Made by a program: the position numbers and the translations under genes. Shown piece after piece: positions 23,301-36,088 of a stretch of 64,000 bases of DNA (position 1 is the first letter of the stretch; every line of letters starts with the position of its first letter). The notes below the pieces were generated by a model that was given only the letters and a program-made list of their open reading frames with translations, had not been told where the DNA came from and did not search any database. The DNA comes from Phoronis australis (lineage: Eukaryota > Phoronida > Phoronidae), in NCBI GenBank assembly GCA_002633005.1, contig NMRA01000734.1, positions 7,984 through 71,983 on the forward strand, given 5' to 3'.

Positions 23301-25551
23301 GCTGTTGTGTAATTTTAGTTAAACAGGACGTGAGAAACTAAGTTAAAGCTCAGTTATGTCTCTAAGGTAATCAGAGACTTGTGTAACTGTGTAGTAAAAC
23401 AAAACCCTAAACATCAACTTTGCAGTAAACTTATACTGCCTGTGAAGCCTACACAAATGACTGTCGTGAGTGGCTGTTAAGCCTACGAAAATGACTGGAG
23501 TGAGTGAAGCTGTGTGTTATTTGCAGAGGATGGACCTTCATTACCCACAAAGTCCAGTGAAGAATTTAGGCCATTCATGAGGCGGTTACCAGAGTTCAAG
23601 TTTTGGTAAGTATATCCATAGATGAGGTATTATGATGAGTCTACATTGTAGTCTTACTGTATGTCAAATAATAAAGCTGAACCCTTCTTAAAGGACGAGA
23701 AGGAAGTAAACCAGCTGGCACCTGTTTCTACGACAAATACAACAGGAATACGCCATATTCAGAACAGAGGCTGCCCGTTCACAAAATCACCAGTACAGCA
23801 ATTTCTGAGCTGTGTTCAACCTTTCATACAAGTATTTTATGATTCAATTAACAATAAACTCATTGTTTTAAGGGTACTTGGGCCCGCTGTTGTTGAAATG
23901 ATTGTACAATGTTGTTATTTCTCTTCCCCTTTTTAGGTATTCAGCTTCCAAAGCATTCCTATTTGCATTTGGTTGCACATTCTTTGAAGCCCTCAACGTA
24001 CCTGTCTTCTGGCCTATACTTGTTATGTACTTCATCATATTATTTACTGTCACCATGAAGAGGCAGATTAAGGTAACTTATTATACTAGCTATCACTGAA
24101 TATGACAGTAGCGTAAATTTTGTCGTTGCCCACATGTTTATTTATATGTGTGTGGGCGCATTGTTTTGTCATCTCTGTCCGTTGCGGGTCTGCTGCGGTA
24201 TCTCCAAAACCCTGCAATGGATATCTGTGAAATTTTTGCTGTTGTGTTCCTATCATGAATGGGACAGCACAAGCAAATTTTTGGATAGTTCCAACTGCTG
24301 CTACGCTCTTGAAATCGGTCTGGTACCATTTCGAGTCTGAATTGCCAAGACACGGGACTAGAATGTAGCCTCAAATTATAGCTTTGTCTCTGTAATATCC
24401 AATTGAGCTCTCTGCATGTTTGTGATTTTTCACACCTTTCTATATGTTTTTGCGCCATTCGTTCTAGATTTACCTCCTCTATCAATGACTGATATGGCCA
24501 GGAATAAATTTTGTGTTGATGTTCTCTTCATTTTTGCAATGAATGTTGGACAGCTGTTGCAGTGTGTTCCTACACAAGAGTGTGTGACATTCTGTGCTTT
24601 TGACAGTGCTCTGGTGAAACTACAATGGGCTGAAGCCAGTGTTCTGTTCAGTATATTTAGCCCATCTCTGTCTATAGATCCACTGTTTGTACTTTTTTAT
24701 CCTCAAGTCCCTCGGAGGATCCGCAAATCCCTCGGAGGATATTTGTGAAATTTGGCACTTGTGGTGATGTGAACGTCGTGATGAATTGGGACGACTTTCA
24801 GTCCAGTTTGGTTACGATTTTCCTCCTACTTGTAGATGTAAAGCACTGTAAGACTAAGTGATGAGATGGATCAGCTTTAATACATATTTGTATGGAAGAG
24901 ATGAACAATGGTAGCTCTGCTCATCAAGTTTATATTTACACCATCTTGCAGGGCTTGCACAGTTGTGTGAATGTGAAGTTTGTTATATTTACAACATCTT
25001 GCAGGGCTTGCACAGTTGTGTGAATGTGAAGTTTGTTATATTTACACCATCTTGCAGGGCTTGCACAGTTGTGTGAATGTGAAGTTTGTAATGAGGCTCT
25101 TTATGTCAGTTTCACACAGCTGTGAAATGCTTTTCAGTGTCTTAACCAAATGCTGTTGGTGCTTGAATTAGTTTGAAGTTAGACTGTACATCAGAAATTG
25201 CTTCGTTAGTATATGGGTTGCTGCTCATCGTCTAAGTAAGGGCCCTGTAACACCAAGTTAGTTCTAAGTATGGTCTCAAGGTGGCGCATACTAGTGGTAA
25301 CTGACTATCAATTGTACCGAGTAAGATGCCCAAGTGTTGCATTGGAGGCATGTCTCATATTTTTGCACCTACATACCCTGTTTTCGCCACATGTTCTTAG
25401 TAAGAGTGTCGTAGATGCTTGTTGGCAGTACTAATAGTGTGTTGCTTCTGTTCCCTTTCAGCACATGATTAAGTATCGGTATATCCCATTCACACATGGC
25501 AAAGCGAGGTATAAAGGGAAGGAAGATGGCGGCAAGGTGTCTGCTCAGTAA
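20395..25551 (+). CDS. RER1: RER1, ER retention/retrieval receptor (complete, 6 coding exons)
   Basis: RER1 is a four-span membrane protein of the cis-Golgi that returns escaped ER membrane proteins and unassembled subunits through COPI vesicles. Coding exons: 20395-20481, 21190-21294, 22835-22940, 23527-23605, 23937-24072 and 25462-25551 (TAA); all GT-AG and in phase, 200 aa against 196 in human. Hallmarks are [26 protein letters not shown] (TM1), [20 protein letters not shown] (TM2), the loop [20 protein letters not shown] and [26 protein letters not shown] (TM3-TM4), then the cytosolic [20 protein letters not shown]. The ATG follows an acceptor, so a non-coding first exon is expected upstream. 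Intron 5 contains a 53-bp triplicate repeat and intron 2 holds SINE and other repeat fragments. The gene appears intact with no missing conserved block. Confidence 0.97.
21441..21601 (-). mobile_element. SINE copy 2 (head-truncated), RER1 intron 2
   Basis: The reverse complement matches the body of the SINE at 40951-41175: CTGCTAAACCTTTGAG, CAGGTTTCTAGCTC, AATAAAGCATAAAAATA, GTGCAATGGG and CGTGTATCAGACCGCCTG follow in the same order. The tRNA-like head is absent apart from its last bases. Confidence 0.8.
22190..22400 (-). repeat. Inverted partial copy of the 430-bp repeat family
   Basis: Read on the minus strand it carries the CACCAATTTTCATAATGATT, TAGAGTGGTCTGG and GGACACCAAAAACAAGACTC-type blocks that characterise the 9.85-10.85 kb array. 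It lies in RER1 intron 2. Confidence 0.5.
24930..25089 (+). repeat. 53-bp tandem repeat, 3 copies, RER1 intron 5
   Basis: The sequence TATATTTACACCATCTTGCAGGGCTTGCACAGTTGTGTGAATGTGAAGTTTGT type unit occurs three times at exactly 53-base spacing (GGGCTTGCAC at 24951, 25004 and 25057) with almost no divergence, indicating a recent expansion. Each unit carries CATCTTGCAG, which resembles a 3' splice site. Confidence 0.95.
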
Positions 25552-26174
25552 CTACGCAGTAGCGCAAGCTACTGTCACAGTGTACATAATACAGAAATCG
25601 CTGGGTTACTGCTATGCTCCAGACCCTGTCCGAGGCCAAGGTGGACAGAGGCTACTCAATCGTGCGTCAACACTTACCATTACAGTTTGGCTGCGTGCCT
25701 GTTGCCATGGTAGCAGTTCTCAGTTGCATCTTGTTATTCAGCAGTTATGGCTTTGGTTTAGCAGTAAAGATGTGCTAGAAATTCGCTAGACGGCGCTAGT
25801 GAAACAATAGTCCTACCTGAAAGTGCTTGCTTTGAGATAGTCAGGTGGGATCCTTTTGTGACAAATTTGCTTTTACTGGTGAAGAGATCTAATAATTGTT
25901 CACAATCTGTCTAAATAATGAAATATGATCATTTCTTCAGTGACACCTCATGGTGCCTAGTGTATTCCTTTCTTAAATTGCTGTACTCAAGTGAATCATT
26001 ATGGTACAGAAGTGATGAAGCCAACAAACTTGGCATACGTTTTATAAGTAGATCTGGGATAATCATTAAAAAGGGTTTTTTGTTACTGCTTAACAGAATA
26101 GAAGTTAAATGCGTGGGTTATCCTCTGTAATTTACTTTAACTGTCTGATTTGGTGGGTTTTGTGAAATGATTAA

Positions 26175-26180
26175 AATAAA
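26175..26180 (+). promoter_or_regulatory. Candidate polyadenylation signal for RER1
   Basis: AATAAA about 620 bases after the RER1 stop. Other hexamers follow near 26335, 26563 and 27585, so alternative 3' ends are possible. Confidence 0.35.
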
Positions 26181-26199
26181 GACTCTCAAATATGGCATG

Positions 26200-29070
26200 T
26201 AAACATTTGTCGTAAAGTTTTAAGGGAATGTATTTTACATCTCTTCACTGGGAACCAGTTTCATTAAAAAGTTGCATCTTTACATCCTTTTAAGTTCTGC
26301 CATAACGTAAAGTTATGTCAATATTTCATGGAAAATAATAAACTACTAAAAAAAGTTGGTGTACCATATATTTTTCACGCCATTTGAAATGGGAGTTTTT
26401 GTCCTGTGTTGAGGGGACACAGTTTTAAGAAAAAATATATGTCAGACAATGGTCATGAAATGGATGATTTAAGTTGTAATGGTTTATTGTCCTAGAAAGT
26501 TCGCTATAGGTTTGAATATTGAAAGTGTATTGCAGTCCAAGTTTGACCTAAAATTGAAATTATGAAATAAACTCGCAAACTTTTGTTGGAAGTTTCCTTT
26601 GCCATAATAGCAATTGATTTCTACCTCTGAAAGGAATTTAAGGGTCATTCATCTACTTAAGGCAGCCCGATTTCTGACAGGTTTGCATACCTGTCAAATC
26701 TGGTGGTGTTTTGAAACTTGTACTTGTGGACACCTTGGGTGACGTTTTTAGAGATGGAAAGCATTTGATGTGGTGTGGAATAGGTATAAAATGTCATGGC
26801 ATACTGTCTTAAGTAACCTGCTTCACTCTAGGTGTTAGATAAACAGAATGTGCTCCATTAAGAGCACTACTTAACTTCCTTTTCTGTGGATCAGGGTGGA
26901 CCAGAAATTGTCTAATCATTTCAAACTCATGTTCACGTAATCTTTGTACCATTGTGATCCACTGAAAGGGCACCTAAACAGTCCTCTTGTCGCTTCAAAT
27001 TAAGCCATGTCTTGAAAACGTAACAGCTAAATCTGTTATTTTTTACCTTCATTTTCTGACCAACCAACTGTTATCAAGTCCTGTTCTCTCGCTGTATGAC
27101 GGAATTTCCTGAGATACACTTCAAAGAACTTTCTTACTGAACACATACATGCATGAGTTATGTCCTTGTGCTCAATTTTCTGGAAAATAGGTGCGAAACT
27201 CAGATTGCATGCTTACTTTGATTAGTTTTGAATAGAGGTTTCTCCTTCCTGTCAAGTCTGGTTTAAACCTATTCCAATTTTCAGAAAACTCACTAACAAA
27301 ATAGTTGCCACAGTTATCAATCAGTACTTTGGTGAAACAGGAACCTGGTCTATTTTTTTCTATATTAGTCACTAGTTAGTTTTAAGCAATGACTCACTGC
27401 AAACTGCATGACTGTCTGTAATAGGGATATTGTTGAGAATTCTTTACCAAGTATGGATGGTCAATGAGTGTAATGCCATACAAATTATTGGAATTCATTG
27501 TCCATGATGTAAATATATCTTATGGTCATGCCCAATTGATATTCTAATACAAAAGCTGTCTTACCTTCCATTCAAATGTTTGGTAATAAAACAATAATAA
27601 AACAATATTGTAGAATCACACTGAAGTTGTCTTATAAATCCATCTTGCAGAAGTTAGCAGTTGTATTTATAGAAATGTAATTTCATACAATCCCTCACTT
27701 AAAGACTTGTAAATATTAAGTGCTACACTGGCTGGTCAACTATGGCCAACTTCAAAATAAGATAAAATAAAAATGAAGCCGTTTGTTAAGTCGGAAAAAT
27801 TCTACAAGCTCCATCAAATCTGCAGTTTGAGGATAGAAAACAATTTGTCATAATTTCACAATTTTTTTGCCAGGATCCCAAAATCAAATCGTAACGAGCG
27901 ACTCTGGAATTTTCTACGGTAACGGTTATATTACGTAATCATTGCTCCATGGCATGGAGCGTTTCAGAAGAGGCTGTCTGTTATTGAGGTGATGGTGGTA
28001 CCGGGAATTTCCACAATCAGGGCAGGCCTGTAGTCAGGGGGGTTCAATCGAACCCCGCCTCCGCGGAAAAAGTCCAGCCCCAGCCTATCCGTTAAAGATA
28101 GGATACACTGATGGACAACAACAAAATTGTTGCAGCTACTAATACTACTAACTACAATGATAACTGAGTTAGTAATAACTTTGAATTTGCTTTTGATTCC
28201 AAGCCATTCACGTAATCATCGGGCCGTACTCGGCCAACTTCGCCCCAATGGTATTTGCGTAGATGACAGTGCAGACGATAAGAGGAGGCTTTATATTACT
28301 CATCGGCATTGAACACACGTGGTGGTTATACCGTAGGGTAACAAGGGTGTCTAGAAATGCCTAGCTAAGCTATATAGCAGCGAGAGAGCTCCCAAAAAAT
28401 TGTGCTGTGTGAAAGGCCTTAAAATCGACCAAGGATCAGAACAGCACTGAGAAAATAAGTTTGCTTTCTGCTTTTCATATGCTTGCTAGCATAGAACGGA
28501 AAATGGCAGGCATTTTGAAAATTTTCGTCAAATACAGGTATGTTTTTCATTCAGTCTCCACTTCGATTGTGGATTGGTGTATTGACATGCATGCGTGTAC
28601 ACGTGTGTGCGTTTCCGTCCTTTTAAATAGAAGCTGACGGTAAGTAACTATAGGCAGTCCTCTGTCGTTGCTCAAAAACCAGAATCCTCTAACGTGTTTT
28701 CTTGCACTAAGAAAACACCGACGAGCATGTTCACATTTTTGGGAAAAGTATAGGTCTAGACCCAATAAAAACTTTGGTCAATGAAAATAGACTTCTCTTG
28801 TCAATAGTGTCCATGGTGCACGGCCTCACAGACTTGATTCATACGAGCAACTAACTTGATGGAAAAGATTTCCAAGGTTATATGCCACTATTACGAAAGT
28901 TCAACACTCCGGCCGAAGGTTCGCCGCCGTCGTAACTTCACTACTTCGAATGTCCGCAACTTTCAAAACTAGAACTCCGACAGTTATTTTTTTCTTAAAT
29001 ATAAGCACAGCCCCAGGAGTTACTTATCCATTGCACACAGTTCACTAGTAAGACCAGAGTAGTAGGAGAT
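26200..29070. other. RER1 3' flank and intergenic sequence, no gene recognised
   Basis: AT-rich sequence with only short, unrelated frames on both strands. Part of it is probably RER1 3' UTR if a distal polyadenylation site is used. No RNA gene or intact mobile element was seen. Confidence 0.4.
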
Positions 29071-29079
29071 ACCTTTGTG

Positions 29080-29172
29080 TAATGCTCGATTGTCAGCCAG
29101 TGGAGCCAGGATTCGAAACGTCTCCAAACAGGAGTCGCCACCTCAAACCACTAAGCCAGTTCATTACTCTGA
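29080..29172 (-). mobile_element. tRNA-like SINE head or tRNA pseudogene
   Basis: On the minus strand a box-A-like TGGCTTAGTGGTTTGAGG is followed at the usual distance by a box-B-like GTTTCGAATCCTG, and the outer ends GTAATG/CATTAC can pair. The tRNA-like body is long for a class I tRNA and does not fold cleanly into a clover leaf by eye, so a tRNA-derived SINE head is more likely than a functional tRNA gene. Confidence 0.5.
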
Positions 29173-29174
29173 TT

Positions 29175-30640
29175 GTCTACTAATGAGTCGTAACCATAGA
29201 CATCTTTAGTATTGCACTTGTGTCCATTTAGTAAACATTTAAAGGTATGCAAAAGTTGAATAATTCTCAATATATTGATTACATTGTTTACAAATGCGCT
29301 CAGTTCCAATCACTGTCAATCGTGATTCTTGGATCTAAGTAACGACTCATTCTCAAGCACGGACAACATCTGGGGCATGGCCGCAGGGTCAGGGCTGCGG
29401 CGACCAACGGATTTAAATTTTGAAAGACTGGACGGTGCTCTATGACTTCTTGAAGTCTGACAGGGACAGGGTAGCCCACTGACTATACATTTAATTTCAA
29501 CCAGGCCGTGTGCGTGGTTCCGGTGGGTGGGGTTCAGGCGCAACGGCCTAAACTTTTCAGTCACGCTGTAAAATGATGCGGCCATGACATGGATTTGATG
29601 AATGTATGGTGGTTGATAATTCATCAATATTCCCACACCATATTTTCTAAAATGCAATAACGTTCCCATTTTTCCGTGTTCGTAAGTCATGAGATCAATT
29701 TCACAAAATCCAAACAAAGTGTTTTAGTACCCAGGCGTTGTTTTCGGTATCATAGGTACACCATTCTGTGTATCCAATAACCAAAGTAAAAGTGCACCAT
29801 TCAATTTTACATGTAAAAGTGTAAAAATTACACATGAGCTGAAAAAGTTAGATTTATTCGTAGTAGTGAACCTTCGAAGTAGTGAACCTTCGGAATGGCG
29901 AACCGAATGGTGAGTAGTGGGCCGTTTCCATTTCCAACAACTTAAGTAACACGCAAAATATAACTAGATAAAAATTTTCGTCAAGTTATTCTCCGACTAA
30001 ATATTTCTGTCCGAGTTGGTGTAATCACTAATTTGGAAATTTGGCAAGAATTAACGCGAGAACGTTTTGGACCACATTATATCTGAATTGAGTCCCATTC
30101 CTTGCGACCAACCATCAAGGCATTCTCATATCTGGTGTTACTAATTCCGTCTCACCTCAAAAACATAGAGCTGAGAGTCATTGTTGTGTACACAAATTTC
30201 CTTTCCCCCTGATTAAACTGCGTTTACTGCGGGCCTTAATGAAAACTCCAGTGTCGACGCTTTCAAAATATCAAAAGTCCACCGTTCAAGAAATTCGAAC
30301 CACCCCCTGCGCAATGCTGACTACGGGCCTGCAGGGCCACCCAAATGTACACCCGCGGTCGTGTTTTCTAAAAATTTTCCAAAAGTAAGCCCAAGGGCGT
30401 ATTTTCGGTAACTGCAGCTATTGAAAATCTGATGGGTAGTTCTAAAATACTTATGTAATGTGTTTTGATGTGAAACTTTGCCTATTTTGGTAGACACATT
30501 TTGGTATCTCGATTTCACTCGAATGACTTGCTATTTAACGAGATATTGTGTGACTAACCGTACTGGAACAGTATGAAGGATAGTCTTCAGTTAATGCGGC
30601 TGTGTCTGCTGAATGCGAATTAAATACGGGCAAATAAAAT
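29175..30640. other. Intergenic, no gene recognised
   Basis: Contains a 133-codon minus-strand frame (29316-29717) with no recognisable domain and no clear splice context; it is not annotated as a gene. Short direct repeats of a GAAGTAGTGAACCTTCG-type motif are at 29870-29910. Confidence 0.35.
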
Positions 30641-30743
30641 TATTTTTTCCATACATTTATTAGTAATGAATACATTTACAATACCACAAAAAGACAAGAA
30701 CACGACATACACGCACACACGCACACACACGCGTGCCCCACAC

Positions 30744-31731
30744 CTAATCCTCTTGACTACTAAGAAAAACAGTTTCAAAGTTACACCACCTTTTTTGTAC
30801 AAAGTCTGAATACAAATCCTTACGAGTACTATACTTTTCACTCATATAATATTGTTTGATAAAGTTAAAAAATCTACTTAGAAGTAATCTTTTTGATCCG
30901 AACTGTTGGGTATAAATAAACTGTTTACCCAATAATAAAACTATGTTTTTAAAAATTCCGTTTTTATCAAAAAAGCCAAAAATGACATTGTTGCAGGAGA
31001 GAGTGCCGACACATAGGAGATTTGCTTTGTTTAAAATTTCGTTATTAACTTTTTTCCAAAATGAATTTACCGTTTCACATTCAGTGTTTCAAAGTCTCTT
31101 TCGATTGTCCACAAAAGGAACAAGAGTCGTCATCCGTAACTTGAATTATTTTTGATAATGAGTTAGTAGTCAAACTTCTCGTCAAGAGTCTAAACTGAAG
31201 CCACCTAATTCTTGGATCTCTTGTTGTGTTATACAGAAGGGAAGAAACATCTACCCATGAAAAATTATTTGTATTTACGTTAAGTTCTTTGGCTCATTTT
31301 GACTCCGCATTTGAGACTTCGGAACTATAATTCAATTATGTACAAATATGTTGACATCCTCTCCCACCACTTTTCAGTTTCATTAAAATCGTTGGCATAA
31401 CAGGACAATACACATCAAAACTAACAACTGTATCAATACCACATTTCTGTTGGTACTTAAATATCACTGAACTTAGACTATTATACTCCATAAAGTTCGT
31501 TTTGATATCTAAAACATCCACAATAAATCTATAGTTCAAAATATTACCGTCTGGGGAAAACAAGTCCTTTATAAAGACTATGCCTCCATGGCACCAGTTC
31601 CTGTACAAAATACTTTTTGCCGCGGCCTGCAGGTAACTCCTAAACCATAAAGTTCGGTTAAGAAAATCTATCAGATTTTTGATCTTCAAACAATTTCCCA
31701 ATGAGATTACACATTCAAAAAATCTTTCCAA
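30744..31731 (-). pseudogene. 3' fragment of a LINE (non-LTR retrotransposon) ORF2, frameshifted
   Basis: Minus-strand frames give, in order, the C-terminal region of an ORF2-type reverse transcriptase protein. First, 31731-31336: LYRNWCHGGIVFIKDLFSPD and NFMEYNSLSSVIF, the W-GI--I-DL signature of the segment after the RT. Next, about 31250-31090: a region ending DDSCSFCGQSKETLKH, the zinc-finger-like zf-RVT motif. Last, about 31070-30744: NVIFGFFDKNG, then IVLLLGKQFIYTQQF and YMSEKYSTRKD, ending at a stop. At least two frame changes and several stops break it. Endonuclease and RT core are absent, as expected for a 5'-truncated insertion. The L1/Tx1-like clade assignment is an inference from this C-terminal layout. 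Confidence 0.8.
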
Positions 31732-31744
31732 AGGTGATTGACAA

Positions 31745-33660
31745 TATTAAGCAAATTTATCTTAAGAACTTGAAAGACCCTTTGGTATCCGTCTTCAACT
31801 ACCTCCCTAACGCTTACAAGAACGACCTTGCCAGGTCATAGCCGAAAATTGTTAGTGCATTTGACAAGACCTTCGCACTCATAGCAAGGACTTTTAATGA
31901 AAGCCATATCCAAAGATCTGTCAGATTCGATCTAGAAAATTTCACACAATGATAGCCACGTCTACCAAAACTATAACGAGAGTTCTCATTCTGAACCCAT
32001 GTTTAATCCCATTTAGATCTCAGATGGAAAGACTACAGAATCAAACAGCAGTAATAAGGTCTAGCAACACGATGCAACAACGCATTAACTATTTAATTCA
32101 AGGTAAATGCTACCAGGAATTACCTAAAATAGTCCAATGAGCAGATATTCGGAAAACGACCATTCAAAATGTCAAATGAAACCGAATATACGCCCGGGCG
32201 TGTTTTCGAAAACTGCGTCAAACATTTATGTGGAGTTTTAAAGCAAATAATTATTAATTATTCACTCAAGACCGCTTTCAAAAGTGAACAGACCTTCTGA
32301 AAATGTTGGTAGACCTTAAATTAGAAGTACTGTTGGTTCGTATTAATAAAGAATCAATGCAAAAAAATGGGCCCACGCATAAAAATGAGCAAATAAACGT
32401 TAGCTGTGTAGCTTTTTAAATAAATAAATATTAGAATGATTAATATGTTTTCATTCTGTAAGGCTTTAAAGATTAACATGTTAACAAAATTTGTAAACAG
32501 TCAGTCTAAGACGGCCCCTTTGTTTCATTTGATTTTTCCTGAAATTAGAAATTTCGCCAAGTATGGAGTTGACTTTCTTTAAGGCATTTTGGAGCCAGGC
32601 ATGGCTTTTAGTTGTGTTCAGGAAGTTAAGCCTTCAAATGGTGACACCTAAGAGAATTGCGATCAAGATCCTGAAAATTTTCAAGTGACAGAAGACAACT
32701 TACTTGGCTCACGAAAGTGAACACTAACGATCGACACCACACAACTCAACGTTTCCGGAAGAACATCTCTAAAAGCCATGACTTTCTTACAAGCACAAGA
32801 AATTTTAAGTGTACTTTTCTGTTTCAAAATTGCATCCTGTGCTACTTAAACGTTAAGTTATCACGACTAAAAATCGTTGCTAAAGACGTGTCAGAGTAAT
32901 CTAAACCAAGCAGAAATTTTATATTAGATTGCACCACTTTGCATATTATACTGTGTCTAAGAAGAGAAATTGTTAACAAAATAACTTCATTAAATTGTGA
33001 TTTAGGTTGACACACACCGAAAATCAATACCATAAGTTACGCAGCACCCTAGCTGGCATATTAAATATACAGGAACAGCTGGTTCATTAATTTATTTCCC
33101 CTAAGGCAATAAAGAAACAAACGCCATCTACGACAGGACCTGAAAATAAAGAATACTAAGAAACCGGATATGAACTGAAAATCAATGGACTGGAACCATG
33201 TCAATCCTAAAGTTTCACTTCGAACCAGTCCCTATTCCCTTCCATGTTTTACCTCTTGTTAACAATTAAGTGCTGGCCGAATACGCTTTGGAAATTCAAC
33301 ATTTGCAACATCTCAAACTGTAATGTCCTAGGCGCCTCGGTGCTATCTGAATCAAACAAGAATTTATTTACTTTATGACAGCATGTCATGAATATCCAAG
33401 CAATAAAAAAGCAGACTGGAGAAAGTCTATGGGTAATATTACAGTTTGCATAAAACAATCTCTAAAAAAGAAATCGCTAATTAAAATTTGCTTAACCAAT
33501 GTCAGTTTATAGATTACCACCTACGGAAATTGTCGATATCGATAACGTGAAGACAACTCAGCGCAAACTAAATCAAAAAGGATTTTTTGACAGTAAATTA
33601 CATCACTTCGCATATTATACATTTTCTAAAAACAGAAACTGGTAGCTTCACTAATTAGTG
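31745..33660. other. Intergenic, no gene recognised
   Basis: Short frames only. Parts of 32900-33060 resemble 33590-33640 (CACTT-GCATATTATA) and may be a third, older relative of the 720-bp duplication to the right. Confidence 0.35.
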
Positions 33661-33664
33661 TTAT

Positions 33665-34390
33665 CCCACATGACCTTGAATGTGTTACACCACGACTGGT
33701 TAACAACCTCGAGTACGTGTTTTTTATAATACATAGGCGAAGTACAAAGTAGAGCAAAGTAGAAATCCATCCGCCTTACATTCTATCGTCTGCAAAGTAC
33801 TAATTGCCGAAACTCCGTGAAGGTGTCAAGGTTATGACTGATAAATACAGTGTCGCAACTGTACGTACTCGAAAGCACATGCAAAACAACTTCTTAAACG
33901 GACCCATCTTCGGCAGCGAATTCCATATTCATGATCACCCAAAAAGAAGACAAACAAGAAACGGGGCGAGACTGTCTAGCTGTGCAGTCTCAGATCAACT
34001 CAGTGCTCACTCGCAGGGAAGCCCTGCTGACTGTTATTTATCAACACATGTTAAGTTTAATATTACAACTTCAAAGACTATTTATCAGATTCTAACTTGA
34101 ACATTTGTTACGAAAGCTAAATGCAATTTACAATTGTTAAGTTTAAAATAAAACTATAACAAATTAACAAAAAGTAACTGAGTTTACTTTACATTACACA
34201 AGCGTGTTTTTACAAAAGTTGCGTCATTTGGTTGAAAGTTTTAGACACGTCAAGTTTTTCGGCACAAAAGATCGTTTTTACGGTTCATGTGAGAAAAAAT
34301 TCCACGCCTCGGGATTTTGACGAAATTTCCAAGAGGTTTAGTCCATGTCATAAATCTGAGATGATTGTATGATTCTCTATTTAAGTTACC
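33665..34390 (+). repeat. Direct duplication, copy A (about 720 bp)
   Basis: This and 34825-35550 share the same ordered sequence, from CACATGACCT-GAATGTGTTAC through ACAACTTCTTAAACGGACCC to CGGGATTTTGACGAAATTTC and GATTCTCTATTTAA, with many substitutions and small indels. The offset is about 1160 bases. No protein-like reading common to both copies was found on either strand. Confidence 0.9.
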
Positions 34391-34824
34391 CTGACCACGA
34401 ATGAAAATCGCCGGAAGTGATAACATAAGGTAGGCTACCAGGCATTTTGCTTCTCATTGAACTCGGGCGTTCCTGAACTCCTGTTTCGTGCCATTTTTGT
34501 TCCTTTCATACCTGACGTTGTCCCGGGAATCCGCTATTGGTGGATAAAACGGTTGAAGATCAAACTGAACCAATCATTTTGTACGTTACACACGGCTTTG
34601 AGTTACCGGCTCATTCTACACTAATTCAAGATCAGATGAGCCAACTAATCTTATCCTCTCTGTAAAGAATTCATCAATGAGAGCTAAATAGCAGTGAAAT
34701 GCCCCTTTAATAGTTTATGCGTTGGTGCATGCTGTTACTTCAACTTGTCACGCGATATCGGGGTTTCGCTGGGGCCCAAATCTCCCAATGCGTTTTTCCA
34801 AGTAACGGTGTTATTTATTTTCTC

Positions 34825-35550
34825 ACATGACCTGGAATGTGTTACGATACGACTGGTTAGTATCACCGAGTACATAATTTTTTGATATTACTTGGGCAAA
34901 TCACAAAGTAATGCAACATAGAAATCCATACGCCTTACATTTTAATACTACAACCAAATGCGCGCCAACAAACAATACCGGAATTCCGAGAAGGTGACAA
35001 GGTTATGATTGACAAATCGGGTGCCGCAACTGTACGTACTCCTTTTCGGAAAGACGTGCAAACAACTTCTTAAACGGACCCATCTTCGGCGATGAATTCC
35101 ATATCGACGTTCATTCAAACGGAGATCGAACCTCAACTCAAAAAACGCGGCGAGCCAATCTAGCTTTGCTGTCTCAAGGTCAATTCAGTGCTCACGCGCG
35201 GGAAGTCTTGCTGACTTATTTATAAACATAAGTTTTAATATTACAAGTTCAAAGACTATTTATTCGATTCTAACTTGAATTTTTGTTACGAAGGCGGAAT
35301 GCAATTTACAATTGTTAAGCTTAAAATAAAACTATTAACAAAAAATAACTGAATTACTTTACATTGCGCAAGCGTGTTTTTACAAAAAAGTTTTAAATAC
35401 TTCGAATTTATCGACCAAAAAGATAGTTTTTACGGTTCATGTGAGAAAATAAATCCCTCGGCAAGCCTCGGGATTTTGACGAAATTTCCAAGAGGTTTTG
35501 CCCATATCACAAACCTGAGACTCGTGTAGGATTCTCTATTTAATTTACGG
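34825..35550 (+). repeat. Direct duplication, copy B (about 720 bp)
   Basis: Second copy of the 33665-34390 block, ending about 540 bases before the start codon of the cyclic-nucleotide-binding-domain gene at 36089. Its position makes it part of that gene's upstream region. Confidence 0.9.
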
Positions 35551-36088
35551 TAAAACTGGACTGAGAGCTTTTATCTGACTAGAGACACAAAACTTCTGTG
35601 AGAGGGGCCTAATGCACGAACTATACAATATCTACCACGGAGTCCACATCATAAGCGAAAATCCGGCTTTTGCGTGTCCGATGTTCACTGAATATTATAG
35701 TGTTATGATTAATTCCACGATGCATTTTGATAGCACGTGTCAGGAATGGGAGAGTCCATACCAATAATTCCGTGCTCAATCTACAAATGTATCACTCATT
35801 ACTAATAATCATTAACTTGAACAGCAATACGTGGGTTCAGTAACCACAGCGACTAAAAGTTTAGACAAGTAATCCCGCATCTAATCGGCTCCAGAACAGA
35901 TAAACCTATTTCGTCTACCTATGTTTTTGAATTAACGACAGAATCTACTTGCAAACGACATGGACATTCACAGAGAGCAGTTTCTTTTTCTTATTTTACG
36001 AAACATTCAACTCACTTGAGAGCGAAACAAAAACTTTTTATGCTCCTACGTGAATGGAAGGACATCAGACACTTAATGGAATAGTAAG

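Noticed and set aside
29316-29717. 133-codon minus-strand frame as a gene
   Set aside because: No recognisable domain, no splice or promoter context; length is compatible with chance in 64 kb.
33804-34100. 98-codon frame in duplication copy A as a gene
   Set aside because: The frame is not conserved in copy B, which has stops and indels at the equivalent positions.
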